This document shows, in pieces, positions 12,148 to 28,052 of a stretch of DNA of 64,000 nucleotides (the stretch's first letter is position 1; the number at the start of each line of letters is the position of its first letter). Source of the DNA: Silene conica. Its lineage: Eukaryota > Streptophyta > Magnoliopsida > Caryophyllales > Caryophyllaceae. The stretch spans positions 68,276,792 through 68,340,791 of the forward strand of contig CM055312.2 of assembly GCA_029255685.2 (NCBI GenBank). The letters run 5' to 3'. Made by a program: the position numbers and the translations under genes. A model generated the notes under the pieces. The model was not told where the DNA came from. It saw nothing but the letters and a program-made list of their open reading frames with translations, and ran no database searches.

Positions 12148-13398
12148 TAAGTAATCTTAAAAATTTACATATATATTAAAATACTCTTTGGACTATTTTA
12201 GATGTTGTATTAGACACAAATATATTATCGAAAATCAATCTTTTCAAGCCTCACTTGCTTATAAGTTTGAAAATCCCCACATCAAGTTGTTCTTGATTAA
12301 GAACTGATATTGAAAGACAGATGTCCACCTTAGATAAAGTTGTTTGTGATTTGCGATGAATCATTTTAGTATATCGCAATTTACGAATTATTAGCTAAAA
12401 CATTTTTTTGTCAAAGAACCAAAACTTTTATATGTTAACGAAAATTTATTACCCGCACCAAAATCGCTCCTCTCATTAATTTAATTTTATTTACACATCT
12501 TTTCATCTTTTAAAAATCATGCATGATAATTTTTGTTTTAAATAAATTATTTTCCTTGGTTAAAATTCGCACCTTTAGTTAGTTAAATGTGCATGTTTTT
12601 TTTTTCAAATTCTTATTTCATTTTACATCATAGCTGCAAATTAATGATGCTCGCAACTTACTGGTCTATTATGTTATCTGCTACCATACTTTACTTCATT
12701 TTGTAACTATGTTAAGAGAATGTTTTTATTGAGATATTGTTTTCATCATATATCTTAATTAAAAGATTTTCTTTTTACTTTTTAAATCGATCATATGTCA
12801 TTTTTTCGGAATTATGCAATATATAGTTCGATAAAATTTATAACATTTTTTTTTTTTTTGCGTTTTTAGAGCTAATGTGTATTATTATATTCTTCTTTAA
12901 AATTTTATTTTTTCTTATTAGTATTGTAGTGGATGTATTTTTTCGTGCTTTATTTTAATTGTTATTATAATTGCAATTTATAATTGTAGTAAAAATTTGA
13001 ACTGAATTTTTAATAGTTGACTTAATCTAAAGTGATTTATTAGTAAAACTTTGGCTGAATTATTTACGTTCTAAGTTATTCATTATTTCTTATTATTCAC
13101 TAATATTTACGTGTAGAAAATATAAACGTAAACATTTACGTCTAAAATTTAAACATAGATATTTTTTAGCAATTAATTACTTTTTTTTTTCTGTGGGTAC
13201 CACATTACTTAAAATAAATAAAATTTAAAACATGAATGTGTTGTATCTTCTTTTTTAACCCCTTGTGGATGAATAAGAAGATTATAAATTTTCTTGCAAA
13301 AAAAAATAAAAATAAAAAAAATAAAAATAAAAAACATGAATGTGATGATGTGGCTTAAGGAGAATGCTTGAAATGTTTTTGGTTTTATATAGATAAGA
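12148..13398 (-). mobile_element. Probable second Helitron with 5' terminus at 13398
   Basis: The minus strand at 13398 begins TCTTATCTATATAAAACC and continues with AAAAACATTTCAAGC and a CCACATCATCA stretch, the same plan as the 5' end at 12147 and the plus-strand 5' end at 45500. Its 3' terminus is not certain; it may be the decayed hairpin near 11430, with the copy at 11299-12147 nested or adjacent. No coding. Confidence 0.45.
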
Positions 13399-13763
13399 TG
13401 ATTTGAATAACATAAAATAACTTAATTATAATTTGATAATAATTGACTAAAAAATTACTCAAACCCGAAATAACCTGATTCGATCAAATAATGTACTCCG
13501 TAATATTTTGTAATATTCAGGTTGTAATTTTGTTTTATATTATATTGGTAGTATCCTAGTAAACGTTTTAACTTTTTCAGTGAAGATTTTTTTATTATAG
13601 TCAATTGGTATTTGTAATTATTTAATTTGTAATTTTTGAAAGTTTATATTGTATTGTATTAGTAATAACAAATATGTATAATGTATGATGTTGCATAGTT
13701 TGTGTTATTAAATTTGGAATATGATTTAAGGAGTTACAAAACATAAAAAAATAAAAAATAAAT
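13399..13763. other. Intergenic AT-rich DNA at the Tat truncation point
   Basis: No gene or element end is evident. The boundary with integrase-coding sequence at about 13790 is abrupt and has no LTR, polypurine tract or direct repeat that I can see. Confidence 0.5.
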
Positions 13764-16700
13764 TTAGTGAAGGAACATGAGATGGTTGAAGAATTGTTTC
13801 CCGTTGTCAGTTGTGATACGCTGCGGTACACCATATCTGAAGATGATCTGTGTTCGAATGAAGTCCACCACATTTTCTTTCTTCACTTCCCGTAGCGTGA
13901 TCGCTTCTGCCCATTTTGAGAAGTAGTCGGTGCCTGCGAGAATGTATTCGTGTCCATTTGAGGCCTTTGGAACAAGAGGTTCCACAACGTCAAGTCCCCA
14001 AGCTTCAAAAGGCCATGAATAAACAGTAGGGTGTAAAGGCTCTGGAGGTTGGTGTATGAAGTTTGCATAAAATTGACAAGGTTCACACTTTTTCGCGAAG
14101 TCCAAGCAATCATGTATCATGGTTGGCCAGTAATACCCCATTCTCTTTACACGGTCATGAAGTTTAGGCCCAGATTGATGAGCACCACAAATTCCAGAAT
14201 GAGCTTCGTGCATGGCTTCAACAGCTTCAGATTTGCTTAAACACCTCAACCATTGTCCTGAGAAAGAACGTCTATAGAGCGTCCCTTTATAATGAATAAA
14301 CTTTGGAGCACGCCGACGTATTTCTACCTTGCGTCTGGGATCGTCAGGTAATTTTTGGTGATCCAAGAAGTCAATGATGGGTTGACGCCAGTCATCTTCA
14401 TCAATTGTGTAGACGCATATCATGTTTGTTGCATCTACATTCTCTTCTCCTTCAAGCAATGATACTGCCCAACGATTGCAGACTGGGACATGCATTGATT
14501 CTTCTGCCCCCAGTGCCAAAGTGGCTGCAAGATTAGCAAGCGCGTCAGCCAACTTATTGGCACTCCGCGGTACATGACCAATTTTGATGGAATCAAGTTG
14601 GTTGAGTAGTTGCAATGCTCGTCGATGATAAGGGATCAAGTCTTCCTTCTTCACTTCGTATTCATCAAGTACTTGGCTTATCACCAGCTGCGAGTCACCA
14701 TAGATGTCCATATCTCTGACGCCTATTTCAATCGCCATTTGGAGACCAAGTATGAAAGCTTGGTATTCAGCCATATTATTTGTGCACAATTGAGTGAGCG
14801 TAAAGGCATATGGCATGAGATGATTTTGTGGAGTTACGAATACAACTCCAGCTCCAGCTCCATCTTGTCTTGCAGCACCATCGAAGTACATTTGCCATGG
14901 AGGTAAAATATCCACGTAGAAGATTTCTTCTCCTGGGAGGTCATCTGAAATTTCCCACTCAGCTGGTACTGGATGATCAGCAAAGAAATCGGCGATAGCT
15001 TGACCCTTCACTGCCTTTTGGGGCACGAACACCAAGTCATATTGCTTAAATAACATTGCCCATTTCGCGAGCCTCCCAGATAAGACTGGTCTTGAGAGTA
15101 TATACTTGATTGGGTCAGCTTTTGAGACTATGTGTATCGTATGTGCCTGCATGTAATGCCTTAACTTCTGGATGGCAAACACCAAGGCGAGACATATCTT
15201 CTCAATTGGAGAATAATTCAATTCAGCTCCAACTAGAGTGCGACTCAAGTAATATAGTGCCCTTTCCTTGCGGTCTTCAATCTCTTGGGCACACATTGCC
15301 CCCAGGGAACGTTCTTGCGCTGCAATATAAAGTACAAGTGGCTTTCCTGGAATTGGTGCCCCCAGCACTGGCGCACTGGCTAGGTACTTCTTAATGCTAT
15401 TGAAAGCATTTCTGCACTTTTCATCCCACTGAAATGGAGCATCCTTCTTCATAAGATGGCTGAATGGTTGACAACGTCCGGCTAAATTAGAGATAAACCT
15501 TCTAATGTATGCCAAGCGTCCTTGCAATCCTCTTAGCTCCTTCAATGTTTTTGGTTCTGGCATTTCGTTGATAGCCTTGATTTTTGTTTGGTCAATTTCA
15601 ATACCTCTATGTCTGACTACGAAACCCAAGAACTTCCCAGATGTGACACCGAACGCACATTTGAGTGGATTCGTCTTAAGTTGATATTTTCTAAGTCTTT
15701 CGAAGACAGTCTGAAGGTCTTTGATGTGGTCTTCTCTTTTCTTTGATTTAACCACCACATCATCAACATAGCACTCTATTGTTTTATGCAGCATGTCATC
15801 GAAAATCTTTTGCATCGCGCGTTGGTATGTAGCGCCAGCATTCTTCAATCCAAATGGCATGACCGTGTAGCAGAAGATCCCTTTTAGGGTTCGAAAACCT
15901 GTTGCTTCTTGGTCTTCAGGAGCCATATGTATTTGATTGTAACCAGCAGTACAATCCATGAAGGAGAGTGCTTCGTGACCAGTGGTCGCATCAATCATCA
16001 ACTCTGTGACTGGTAAAGGGAAGTCATCTTTTGGACATGCTTCATTAAGATCTCGAAAATCCACGCATATGCGTAATTGTCCATTCTTCTTTCTGACTGG
16101 TACAATATTTGCTATCCAGGTAGGATATGTGACTTCACGAATGAAACCCGCCTCTATGAGTTTATTTACTTCATTTTCGATTTCAGGTACAAGCTCCGTC
16201 CTGAAACGACGGTGGGGTTGTTTCTTGGCACTGATGCTTTTCTTGATTGCTAGACGATGAACTGCAATGTTTGGGTTGAGTCCAGGCATCTCTTTGTAAC
16301 TCCAAGCAAAGACATCTTTGTATTCGATCAACAACTTGTAGTACTCTTCCTCTTCTTTCTTAGTTAGTAGAGCACTAACATAAATGGGGCGAGGGTCTTC
16401 AGCAGTTCCCAAGTTGAGTTCTTTGAGTTCATCCACAGTCGATTGCCCCCCGTCTTCAAGTGTTTCAGGAGCTTCGTCAGCTTCAACTTCTTTATCCACA
16501 TCAGGCATCTCTTCTACCGTGATGTGATATGATGACGTGACATTTTCGAAGTCCTTTGGTTCATTTGGACTGGAGTGACTTGAAGATGAAGAAGCAAGCT
16601 CTTCTACGTCTTTTGACTGGCCTGTGAGAACTAGTACACGCCTCCTTACTTTGAGTGGTTCATGTTGTATGATATCCACTACTTGCATACGTTTCATGCG

Positions 16701-18602
16701 AGATGGTACCGCGCTTCTCAGGTCATCACTTGATCTTATTTCTTCTTCAACTTGTTTTGCAGAAGTTGAGAAAGAACGTTTGTCACCACAACCCTTCTTG
16801 GGATCTCCTAGTCGATTGAAGACTGTTTTTGATGGATTGCCCAAGCGATCATGTATTGTACTCTTCTTGTTCATGCACAGCGAAGGCACTTGTGTTTTGA
16901 CTTCACTTTTATCTTGATTGTCAAGCCTAGCAAAGACTGAAGTGCGTTTAGTTGATACACTTGGCCTTCCCAACCTTGTAAATACAGAAGAGTGTGACTT
17001 TTTTGCAGGTGGACTTATGCGATCGAAGACTGAAGATGAATGTGCCTTTTCTCCTTCTTGTTCATCTTCTGCAACCTCTTCCACTGTGATGTGTTGAGAA
17101 GATGTATTAGCGCCTCTTCTGCGAGCACCAATCTTCACAGGTGCAGGAGACTCATATCCCAACCCAGGCTTAGATGCTATAAAACTCTCTTCTTGCTTGA
17201 AAAACTTTTGCTGCGCCTTATTAAGACCATATGGCTCAACTTTTATAACCTTCCCAAGGGGAGTCGGGTTTGTGAAGTCGTAACCAGCCTTTGCAAGTAG
17301 CCTGTATGCATTAGGATCAAACATTCCTTTGTTTTCCTCACTTGAAGGTTGACTGGATGCATGGACAAAACCCGTAGGAGGTGGTTTCACAACCTTTGTT
17401 TGGGATGAACTTGTCAGAGGTATAGTAACTTTTGCGACCCATTCTTGCTTGATCGTCTGACTTGACTTATTTTTGTCCTTAGGTTCTGTCTTTGACGTTG
17501 GACATTCTGCGAAAGGACTCTCCCCATCTTTGCGCCGAGACTTTGGGATGTAGCGTAGTACTGGCGGCGCGGCCTTCTGCGTCATTTCTTCCTTCTTGGT
17601 TGACACAAGAGGAGTAGTTACCTTGATTGCCTCTACCTTGACATCAACTTCTTCAGCATGATTTGGAGTTGCATTTTCCGTGTTGACGGTCTTTCCTCGC
17701 TTACCCCCTTTTCCTGTTGAAGAGATGGTGGTTGGCATGAACTCACTGGACGTACCGTTTTCTTCAAAGAATTTTGCATCAGCGAAAAAGGCATCGATTT
17801 TGGAGAAAGGTTTTGCATCTCCATCTATCTTTCTCTCACCGCCGCGGTAATACTTCAAGCATTGATGAAGGGTTGAGGCGACGACTCCATTCTCGTGCTT
17901 CCAGGGTCGTCCTAGCAACAGTTTAAATGATGTCTTAGCGTCGATGACGTGGAACAATGTGTCGGAAGACAAGTCACCCATGCTAAGATTTACTCGAATC
18001 ATTCCAATTGCGCGCTCCCCATTTAAATTGAAGCCATGAATCATTGTTCGACTATTTGATAGTTCATCCATCGTGATCCCCAACTCTTGCATGGTCGCCT
18101 TTGGCATGAGGTTGACTCCTGAACCTCCATCGATCAAGATACGCTTGACTTTATGCCCCCTGATGTACCCTGACACATAAAGAGGCCTATTGTGAAGTGT
18201 AGACCCAAGAAACAAATCTTCATCTGAAAAACTCAAGGCTGCGTTGCAGGAGAAACACCCAGTTGATTGCTCAGTAGATTCAACCTTCTCTTTCATCTTG
18301 CCTGCATACAACTCTGGTTTTTCGAGTCCTTGAAGTATCAATTGACGCTTCTCTTTAGGCAAATGAAATATTTCTTTCCATCCAATATTTGCAGGGAGGC
18401 CATCTAGAGCATTTATCACTTCATCATCCTTTTGAGGGTGAGGTTGCTGTGTTGACGCTGCGTCCTCCGCCTCTCCTTCCTTTCTCTTTTCTTCCTCGAT
18501 ACTTTCACTAGCCGAGGTGGTGCACACAGTAACTTTGTTAAAGAAATCTCGTGGGAAGAATTCTTCTAAGGTAATATGTCTCAGTGGTTCTTGCTCTAAC
18601 AC
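13764..18602 (-). pseudogene. pol: Tat-type pol (PR-RT-RH-aRNH-INT), truncated in integrase
   Basis: A 1612-residue open frame; the nominal first codon is GTG and the frame is open upstream, so the true beginning is set by how pol is read after gag. Residues 158-162 are DGGSG, the protease site in a Tat-like variant. A long linker (about 290-740) holds repeated VFxRLG motifs. RT spans about 780-1030 with CYVDDVVVKS (YVDD 945-948). RNase H and then an archaeal-type RNase H (YFDGAARQDGAGAG ... NNMAEYQAF) follow. Integrase has the zinc region (HEAHSGICGAHQ ... CEPCQ) and two of three catalytic acidics (WGLDVV and TTDNGK). The native sequence ends at about 13790, so the third acidic residue and the C-terminus are missing. 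RT is otherwise uninterrupted. Confidence 0.9.
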
Positions 18603-20640
18603 ATCTGCAGGCGAGACATTTGATTGGTTTGACCACGGTTCTAGGCTTTTTCTTGCCTCTTGGTTTGCGAGGCTTTCTCTTCTTTGGCTTGCTTCGCCGA
18701 CGCTGTATGTGTTGAACTGTTTGTTTCACTTGTTTTCTTGGCTTCCTGCGTGTCACCAAGGTCCAGCCTTCATCGCCGTCATATTCATATTTATTTTCCT
18801 CACCCTTATCTTGAGGAGTTGACTTTGTTATTGGAGGTAATGACGACGTTGACCTTTGGATCCGTAACGCCGTAGGCTCAAAACTTCCAAATTGCAACGT
18901 ATGCAAAAACCATCCTTGATGCATAGTTGGCTCTTCAAGCTCCTCCAGAACCGCAGTAGTTTGATTTGTGGAAACTGTTTCATCCAAGTCAAGAATGATC
19001 TTCCCTTCCTTGGAGAGTTGCATTATCTTCTCCTTAAGTGTTATACACTTTTCAAGGGGATGACCTAACAACCTATGGTAGCGACAGTAGTTGGGATCTC
19101 CTGTCTTGTTTGCTTGCTCAGGGCGCTTGGACTCTGGCAATTGTATAACCCTTTTCTCCAAGAGGTCATCTAGCATTCCTGACAAGTCAGAGTCTGGGAA
19201 TGGGTACTTCTTTGCTTGTAACTCCTCCAAGGTAGGTTTCTCTCGTTGGTAGTTGTAAGCAAATTTCTCTTTCTTCTTCTCATACTTGGGCTTGGATGAG
19301 ATCTTCACTGGCGCGCTGCTGGTTTCGACGGCCATCGTTTCCTTTGTAGATGACCTAGAGCTCTTATCAGTTTTCTTGAACTCTTTCTTTTCACCTGGCG
19401 CCTTGGAAGACGTTGATCGAGATTTGTCACGTCCTTTGATTGTAATTTCCATGTCATGAGCGCGAGTCGCCAGTTCTTGAAAGCTTCTCGGTCTGATCCC
19501 CTTCAAGATATAGAGAATATCCCAGCTCATTCCATTGATGCACATCTCAACTGCAGAGGTCTCACTTAAGCGATCCTTGCATTCCAGGCTCAACGCACGC
19601 CATCTATTGATGTAGTCGACGACAGGTTCATCTTCCCATTGGGTTGTATTTGTCAACTCACTCATGCTGACGATACGTCTGGTACTGTAGAATCTGTTGA
19701 GGAACTCATCTTCCATGCGACCCCAGCTGTCAATTGACTCAGAATCCAGATCCGTATACCAGTCAAACGCAAGTCCTTTAAGAGAGCGCACAAACTGCTT
19801 TACCAAGCAATCACCTTCAGTTCCGGCGTTGCTGCATGTCTCGACGAAGTGGGCAATGTGTTGTTTTGGGTTCCCCTTCCCGTCGAACTGTTGAAACTTT
19901 GGAGGTTGATAACCTGAAGGCATGCGCAAGTTGTCAATCCTCTTGGTATAAGGCTTGATGTAACGTCCATTGCTTGTTGCGTTGTTGTCTAGCTGACTCT
20001 TGATGGTCCTTGCTATTAACTCCTGAAGCTTTTCCTCGGTGAAGGCGCCGACTTCATTATTTGGCTTTCCACCGTCTTCCTTGCCAAAATCTTTGTCGCT
20101 GTCATCCTCCTCCTCAGTGTCAGCATATTCGCTCTCAGCCTTCTTGTCACGGAGCGCCACCACCTCTTTTTGGAGCTCGTCAATCTTCTTGTTCTTCTCC
20201 TCGTTCTCCTTTAACACCCTTTCAAGGAGCGCGTTCATATTCTGGACTTGTTCCTCAAGGGTAGCACCATTGATCACCATAACTGAAGCAGCGTCAGGAG
20301 TTGAGACTTCTTTCTTCTTTGGCGACTTCTTTGGGTTGCCAGGAGATGCCTTCTTGACGCTAACACTCTTAGTCACTTCACGCGGAGGAGAGGAGGCAGT
20401 CAGGAGCGCTGTAGCAGCAGCAGCTATGGAGGCGACAGAGATCTTGCGCGGCCTAGTTGGGACGTGAGCAGAGCGTAGACTGGCAGCAGCAGCATTGACA
20501 GCAGCCTTCTTCACCCTTCCTCTTGTAGAGATGCCAACTGACTGTTGAGCTGGAGAGGTAGCAGCAACAGGAGTACTTTGCAGGATATCTGCGTAGGTCC
20601 TCTTGGGTGCGCTGGAGGAGATGCTTTGCTTGGTAGACAT
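18538..20640 (-). CDS. gag: Tat-type gag polyprotein
   Basis: The likely start is MSTKQSISSS at 20640; the open frame extends 76 codons upstream, but that part lies in leader and LTR. The first 200 residues are Ala/Ser/Lys-rich with a coiled-coil-like stretch (NALLERVLKENEEKNKKIDE) and acidic runs. The retrotransposon gag (capsid) domain follows (FDGKGNPKQHIAHFVE ... GLAFDWYTDL ... WEDEPVVDYINRWRAL). A zinc-knuckle-like CRYHRLLGHPLEKC is near the C-terminal third, and the tail is very basic (KPRKPRGKKKPR). The frame has no internal stop. It overlaps pol by about 65 bases in another frame, so pol would need frameshifting or another bypass. Gag forms the virus-like particle that packages element RNA. 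Confidence 0.88.
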   Translation of the reverse strand: MSTKQSISSSAPKRTYADILQSTPVAATSPAQQSVGISTRGRVKKAAVNAAAASLRSAHVPTRPRKISVASIAAAATALLTASSPPREVTKSVSVKKASPGNPKKSPKKKEVSTPDAASVMVINGATLEEQVQNMNALLERVLKENEEKNKKIDELQKEVVALRDKKAESEYADTEEEDDSDKDFGKEDGGKPNNEVGAFTEEKLQELIARTIKSQLDNNATSNGRYIKPYTKRIDNLRMPSGYQPPKFQQFDGKGNPKQHIAHFVETCSNAGTEGDCLVKQFVRSLKGLAFDWYTDLDSESIDSWGRMEDEFLNRFYSTRRIVSMSELTNTTQWEDEPVVDYINRWRALSLECKDRLSETSAVEMCINGMSWDILYILKGIRPRSFQELATRAHDMEITIKGRDKSRSTSSKAPGEKKEFKKTDKSSRSSTKETMAVETSSAPVKISSKPKYEKKKEKFAYNYQREKPTLEELQAKKYPFPDSDLSGMLDDLLEKRVIQLPESKRPEQANKTGDPNYCRYHRLLGHPLEKCITLKEKIMQLSKEGKIILDLDETVSTNQTTAVLEELEEPTMHQGWFLHTLQFGSFEPTALRIQRSTSSLPPITKSTPQDKGEENKYEYDGDEGWTLVTRRKPRKQVKQTVQHIQRRRSKPKKRKPRKPRGKKKPRTVVKPIKCLACRCVRARTTETYYLRRILPTRFL

Positions 20641-20697
20641 CTTCTTGTTGTGGTAGACTTGAGTAACACGGCAATAGAGATGAGAGGTAGAGATTTT

Positions 20698-20713
20698 CAC
20701 GTCAGGTTCACCA
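20698..20713 (-). other. Probable primer binding site of the Tat-type element
   Basis: Minus-strand TGGTGAACCTGACGTG begins five bases inside the LTR end, the expected place for the primer site, and starts with the TGG complementary to a tRNA CCA end. I could not assign the tRNA. Confidence 0.5.
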
Positions 20714-20718
20714 AAATT

Positions 20719-21370
20719 TGTAATAGCAGATTTCGTATCGCAGTAACTGAAATACAAAACAATGAAACAAATAAATTTTATTAATTTAAATATCAAAAGT
20801 ACGTGTACAATCTCTAATGTATCCTCTGATTCTAGTATGCCGTGATAGGTTACGTGTACAGGGTACACGTGAGGGGTGCACTGTAGACAACTTTGATTAC
20901 TCTACGCGTGCTGTGAATTTGATTTCTTGAGAGGGTCGCGATGACTTGAATCTCCCTTGAATGTTTGTATTTGTGATTGAATCTTCAACGCAGGCGGCAC
21001 GATTTGGTGTGCTTGCAATGACCTTGATAGAGAAAGCTTGGATGGATTTACACCTTGTCTTCTCTGGCTTCTTTGCAATAATGAATTTTCAACCTTTCAA
21101 ATGAATGAGGAGAGCTCCTTTTATAGAGTTTTGATTCTCCTTGTTGGACTTTGGTAGTCACAGGCCCATTTATGGGCTTGCTTGTGAACTTGGCCCAAAT
21201 TTGCTTCTTTTGGGTTTAGAGATCCGGATAGCTTCTTTTGTAATCCGAATCGACCCGTATTTCATTTAGTCGGGACAAAAATAATTAAATTAAGTTAAAA
21301 TTTGGTATTAACTCAAAATAATTAATTTATTTTATTTATTCGGCACTTTAATAAATTTTCCGTGCCTACA
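20719..21370 (-). repeat. 5' LTR of the Tat-type element (652 bp)
   Basis: On the minus strand it starts TGTAGGCACGGAAAATTT at 21370 and ends GCTATTACA at 20719, giving TG...CA ends with a TGTA/TACA inverted pair. A TATA box lies inside. The matching 3' LTR is absent because the element is truncated. The long gag frame is open into this LTR, but that part is not considered coding. Confidence 0.82.
21116..21126 (-). promoter_or_regulatory. TATA box in the Tat-type LTR
   Basis: The minus strand reads CTATAAAAGGA about 245 bases downstream of the LTR start, a good match to plant TATA boxes. Transcription toward gag would start roughly 25-35 bases further on. Confidence 0.6.
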
Positions 21371-22678
21371 ACCTACAAAAAAAGTTACTTTTTCGACTTT
21401 AAAATTAAGAACCAATAGGAAAGCTTTATTTTCTATTCCTTTTATAGTAAAGGGATTAATTAACAGTTATTGTTGTTTGAGTAGTTTACAAAACATAAAC
21501 TCTCATATTGGTACCACTTCTATTGATACGGAGTATATTACAAAAATAAAATATAACTAAAATATAGATAAAGTAACCATATAAAATGTAGTAAACTTGT
21601 GTATGATGAATATGTTATGACTTTTTCTTAGCTTTTCTTTTATGATGATTGATCTATGTGTTAAATAGAAATTTGAGAGCTTGCACATACTCTCTTCTAT
21701 TCCATATTTTACTCTCTCTTTATGGGCACAAAGATTAAGGTAATAAATAAAATAAGTATAAAAAAGCTGCGTGGAAATTGTCGGTCACAAACATTAAAAT
21801 TGAATAAAATAGGAGTAAAAAGGTTAGGCGGGCTTTGGTAAAAGTTTTCAAAATAGGAAATCGTTTTAGGAAATAAGGAAGAAAATATGGATGGAGAGGA
21901 AGTAATATTTATCATTTGAATCTATTGTTAAATAGAGTCCAAATTAACTACTGTCATTAGAAATCTAAGTTGCTAAATAAAAGTCCGATCGAAACCAAAT
22001 CGAGTCAAAAAGAGTAATACGATCTCTCAACTGCTACAAATAATCGTATTGATCGAGTATTTTATGAACTGATATGTGAACTCACTCTTATAATCATAAA
22101 CTGAATGCCTTAGAGATCTATTTAAAACCAAACCTAACTAATGAGTTCAAATTCCGTCGTATCTCCTAATATTATCTTACTACAAAATAGCTTGTTCGAT
22201 CTTATAGAAGTATTAAGATACAATATTTATATGGTTCCATATAAAATAATAATCAAATCCTTAAGGACTTCCCTAGGACTATAAACTATTGTACATATAA
22301 ACTATTGTACATAAATCTCGTATGTATAATGCAGTGTAAACTTCTACATGCACCAATATAATCATTGACCAATATAACAATCATTTACATAAAATACAAT
22401 AACGAAGTTGTTCACACACTAATTTACAGGATGAGAAATTAAGAATCATTATTGGGACTTTGGGAGTAGGGTAAGAGGTTTATTTGAGTAGTAAAGTTAT
22501 GTACGTAGGAGTTAGTACATAAACGTATGTAAAACACTGTAAAAAAACTTACAAATAATGAAAAGCATGACATGGAACGCTAATAATCATTACATGAACG
22601 GAGCAATAAGCACAGCCACGGCTCCACTTTTGTTTGCACTACTACCACGCAAAAATAGACGATGCTTCTCTACTCCTA
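21371..22678. other. Intergenic AT-rich DNA
   Basis: No supported gene or complete element. It lies between the Tat 5' LTR and the start of the tandem triplication. Confidence 0.5.
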
Positions 22679-26500
<3,822 letters not shown>

Positions 26501-27064
26501 ATATATATTGATATGTATGATATTTTAAGGAAATTCGGAATAAAGAAACTGACTTAAATATTATGATATAAGTAGGTTTTCTAATAGAAGTACAATACCA
26601 ACAACTTAACTACATGTAGTTAACAACTTAACTACAATTACATAATTAATATCCTATCCTAGAACTATATCAACATACCTCACCAACATAATGTTAATTA
26701 ATAGGTGAAGTTTTTTTTAATATGAAATCTTTTCTTAATTTGCTTCCAAAGATCGAAGGTTACTTTCTTCATATGGATGATATATGTTCACAAATTTAAC
26801 AATTTACGATTTGATTATTAAAGAATTTGTTTATTTCTTATTATAACATGATATTGAAAGTTCTTGGTAATAAATAAGGATAAACCCATCTCATATAAAT
26901 TTCAAAAGAAAATGTGGTGTTGAGCTCAAACTCCAAAAAGTAAATCAATTACTTTTCTACCTTTAGTACTTACTGAACTTCTCAAACATTCTACCATAAT
27001 TGCTTGTAACTTGTAACTTGTAAGCTTACATATTTCAGTCTCATTTTCCTTTTTTTTATTTAGT
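26501..27064. other. Intergenic AT-rich DNA
   Basis: No gene, RNA or complete element seen between the triplication and the first MITE. Confidence 0.5.
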
Positions 27065-27245
27065 AAGTCTTGCTTGTGACGGGTCGTTATTTGTGACGGA
27101 TATTTTGTGAGATAAAATGGATACAAAATGAGTTACTGCAGAAAGGGGCCATAAGGATAGTGTTGGAAAGAGAGAAAAAGTGGGTATTTTGTGAGAGAAA
27201 ACGGTATCCGTCACAAGCTTGCGACGGATAGTGCCGTTGCAAATA
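27065..27245. mobile_element. Small MITE with GTGACGGAT-type inverted ends
   Basis: The left part AGTCTTGCTTGTGACGGG and TTGTGACGGATATT pair with right-side AATCCGTC-type sequence (GTATCCGTCACAAGCTTGCG). The same words recur in the MITE at 28917-29806, so they form one family. Exact ends and target duplication are unclear. Confidence 0.55.
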
Positions 27246-27367
27246 AAAATTTGTGTTTTTTATTCTACAGTTTATAGACTATACCACTAGTTGAAACGTA
27301 TGAGGCTTTTATTTTATCTTATATTGACGTTTTTAAATAATAATGTTTTTATATATGATACGAGTAA

Positions 27368-27682
27368 GGAGTCGTTTGGTTGATTAGAGAAGTTGATTTT
27401 CCTAGGAACTTATAATTCATGGGAAATAAGTTCCCACATCCAATTTGGGTGAATTTGAGAAAAGTGTTTGGTTGCGCATGTAGGAATTAAATTCCACAGG
27501 AACTTCGAATGACCAAGGAGGGTGTAGGTAAGCAAGTTCCTACATTATGTAGGCATTAGAAGTTCCCAGGAACTTGTAATTCCTCCGTTTTACAAAAATT
27601 ATGGCAACCAAACAACCCATGCTTTTGCAAATCATGGGATTTTGCAATTCACGTGTTTTCAAAGTGTCAACCAAACAACCCC
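27368..27682. mobile_element. Tourist-like (PIF/Harbinger) MITE
   Basis: Terminal inverted repeats GGAGTCGTTTGGTTGAT and the complement of GTCAACCAAACAACCCC, flanked by TAA on both sides (27365-27367 and 27683-27685). The 3-bp TAA duplication and 315-bp length fit the Tourist type. No coding. Confidence 0.82.
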
Positions 27683-27757
27683 TAAGTATTAGAAGATTAA
27701 AGGGGAGAAATGGGAGTAAACCCTCACCCCATTAATTTGGAAAATAATAAATATATA

Positions 27758-28052
27758 CTCCCTCCTATTCCCAATAACTGTCCCATTTCGGGTTGGGTAC
27801 GAGAATTAAGGAATTCATTTGTTTAATGTAAAGTAATGTGTGGGGTGAGAAGATTGGAAAGAGGGAATATATTATTGATTATTATTGTGAGTAGAGGTGA
27901 TTAAAATAAGTAATGTTGTGGGGTAAGGTGGTGTATTGTTGTGAATTAAAGTGATTAAAATAAGTGTAAACATTTACCAAAAATAGACAATGGGACATTT
28001 AAGTGAATAGACGGAAATGGACAATGGGACATTTATTGAGAATAGGAGGGAG
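27758..28052. mobile_element. Stowaway (Tc1/mariner-type) MITE
   Basis: Ends CTCCCTCCTATTCCCAATAA and its complement TTATTGAGAATAGGAGGGAG, with TA on both sides. The CTCCCTCC terminus and TA target are hallmarks of plant Stowaway elements. Length 295 bp, no coding. Confidence 0.85.

Larger units (their letters stand above)
13764..21370 (-). mobile_element. Tat-type Ty3/gypsy retrotransposon, 3' truncated
   Basis: A minus-strand element with its 5' LTR at 20719-21370, a short leader, gag (18538-20640) and pol (13764-18602). Pol order is protease, RT, RNase H, a second archaeal-type RNase H, then integrase; the extra RNase H marks the Tat lineage. Homology stops inside the integrase core at about 13790, and unrelated AT-rich DNA follows. 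There is no integrase C-terminus, polypurine tract or 3' LTR, so the left side was lost by deletion or rearrangement. Confidence 0.92.

Noticed and set aside
18602..18602. GTG at this position as a true pol start codon
   Set aside because: The pol frame is open upstream of it and overlaps gag; retroelement pol is normally reached from gag translation.
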